A DNA stretch of 6,395 nt. Origin: DSNY01 sp040752195 (GTDB lineage Bacteria; Pseudomonadota; Gammaproteobacteria; Burkholderiales; Burkholderiaceae_F). Location: positions 1 through 6,395 of the forward strand of contig JBFMFC010000107.1 of NCBI GenBank assembly GCA_040752195.1, in the 5' to 3' direction. How positions within the stretch are numbered: the stretch's first letter is position 1; each line of letters opens with the position of its first letter. The translations under genes were made by a program, and so were the position numbers. Under the pieces are notes generated by a model that worked only from the letters and a program-made list of their open reading frames with translations, was not told the DNA's origin and searched no databases. Of the stretch, positions 6,179-6,395 are shown piece by piece.

Positions 6179-6395
6179 TCACTTCCGCTTGGCCCGATTG
6201 CGCTGGACCTCGAGGTCCTCCAGATCGTCGTCGCCGCCGCGCGCGCCGGGCTTGCGGCGCAGGCTTTCCTTGCTCGCCTGCGCCTTGGCTTTGGCGCCGA
6301 TGTACAAGTCGTCCTCGGTCTGCGTGCCCGGCCCGCGGGCCGAGGGCTTGGCGGCCCGCGCCGCCGAGGCGTCCGGCTTGGTCTTGGCGGTGTCG
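6179..6395 (-). CDS. 3' end of an upstream gene: charged disordered C-terminal tail
   Basis: This frame enters from the right edge and ends at TGA (6181-6179), giving 71 visible codons. The tail is hydrophilic, rich in Ala, Lys, Arg, Asp and Pro: first a KPDASAARAAKPSARGPG-type segment, then TEDDLYIGAKAKAQASKES, an acidic patch (GGDDDLEDLE), and a basic end (RNRAKRK). This is the composition of an intrinsically disordered tail, not a folded domain. Third codon positions are overwhelmingly G or C (many AAG, GCC, GAC, CGC), which supports real coding on this strand; no other long frame competes here. Family and function cannot be judged because the start and all folded parts lie outside the window. 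It is separated from the next gene by 74 bases, so it may or may not share its transcript. Confidence 0.62.
   Translation of the reverse strand, partial: DTAKTKPDASAARAAKPSARGPGTQTEDDLYIGAKAKAQASKESLRRKPGARGGDDDLEDLEVQRNRAKRK

Noticed and set aside
6171..6180. Inverted repeat GAACACGTTC as a possible LexA-type operator
   Set aside because: The half-site spacing is two bases rather than the four of the Gram-positive LexA box, it sits at the end of the upstream coding region, and no SOS gene is nearby. It is likely chance.

Overview
This window reads as one compact gene cluster, entirely on the minus strand, from a high-GC Gram-negative bacterium. A betaproteobacterium of the Burkholderiales is my best guess. 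It rests on very strong G/C preference at third codon positions, Sec-type signal peptides on every complete product, a DUF3617-like envelope protein, and Ala/Arg-rich composition. This is inference: there is no rRNA or marker gene here. I see no tRNA, rRNA, CRISPR array, transposase, integrase or attachment site.

Layout in transcription order, from high to low coordinates. (1) 6395-6179 is the 3' end of an upstream gene entering from the right edge, of which only a charged, disordered 71-residue tail is visible. (2) 6178-6105 is a 74-base gap, the only gap here long enough for a promoter. (3) 6104-5067 encodes a 345-residue exported coiled-coil protein with a Pro/Ala-rich linker. (4) 5050-2963 encodes an exported protein of about 695 residues with a TPR region, a coiled coil and a Gly/Ala/Ser-rich beta-type C-terminus ending in Phe. 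(5) 2936-2508 encodes a 142-residue exported DUF3617-like protein. (6) 2511-1198 encodes a 437-residue exported protein in which six NHL-like propeller blades can be counted. (7) 1210-1 is a long, cysteine-rich exported protein that runs off the left edge with no stop. It is open for 403 codons.

Genes 3 to 7 look like one operon. The successive junctions are 16 bases, 26 bases, a 4-base overlap (GTGA) and a 13-base overlap, and most starts have a good Shine-Dalgarno sequence. All five products carry an N-terminal signal peptide, and after predicted cleavage each has an even number of cysteines (2, 4, 4, 6 and at least 12), as expected for disulfide-bonded periplasmic, surface or secreted proteins. 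None has a recognisable catalytic motif. The parts present (coiled coil, TPR, propeller, Cys-rich modules) are mostly protein-protein interaction scaffolds. The simplest hypothesis is a set of envelope proteins that work together, with unknown function. I do not recognise the set as a described system.
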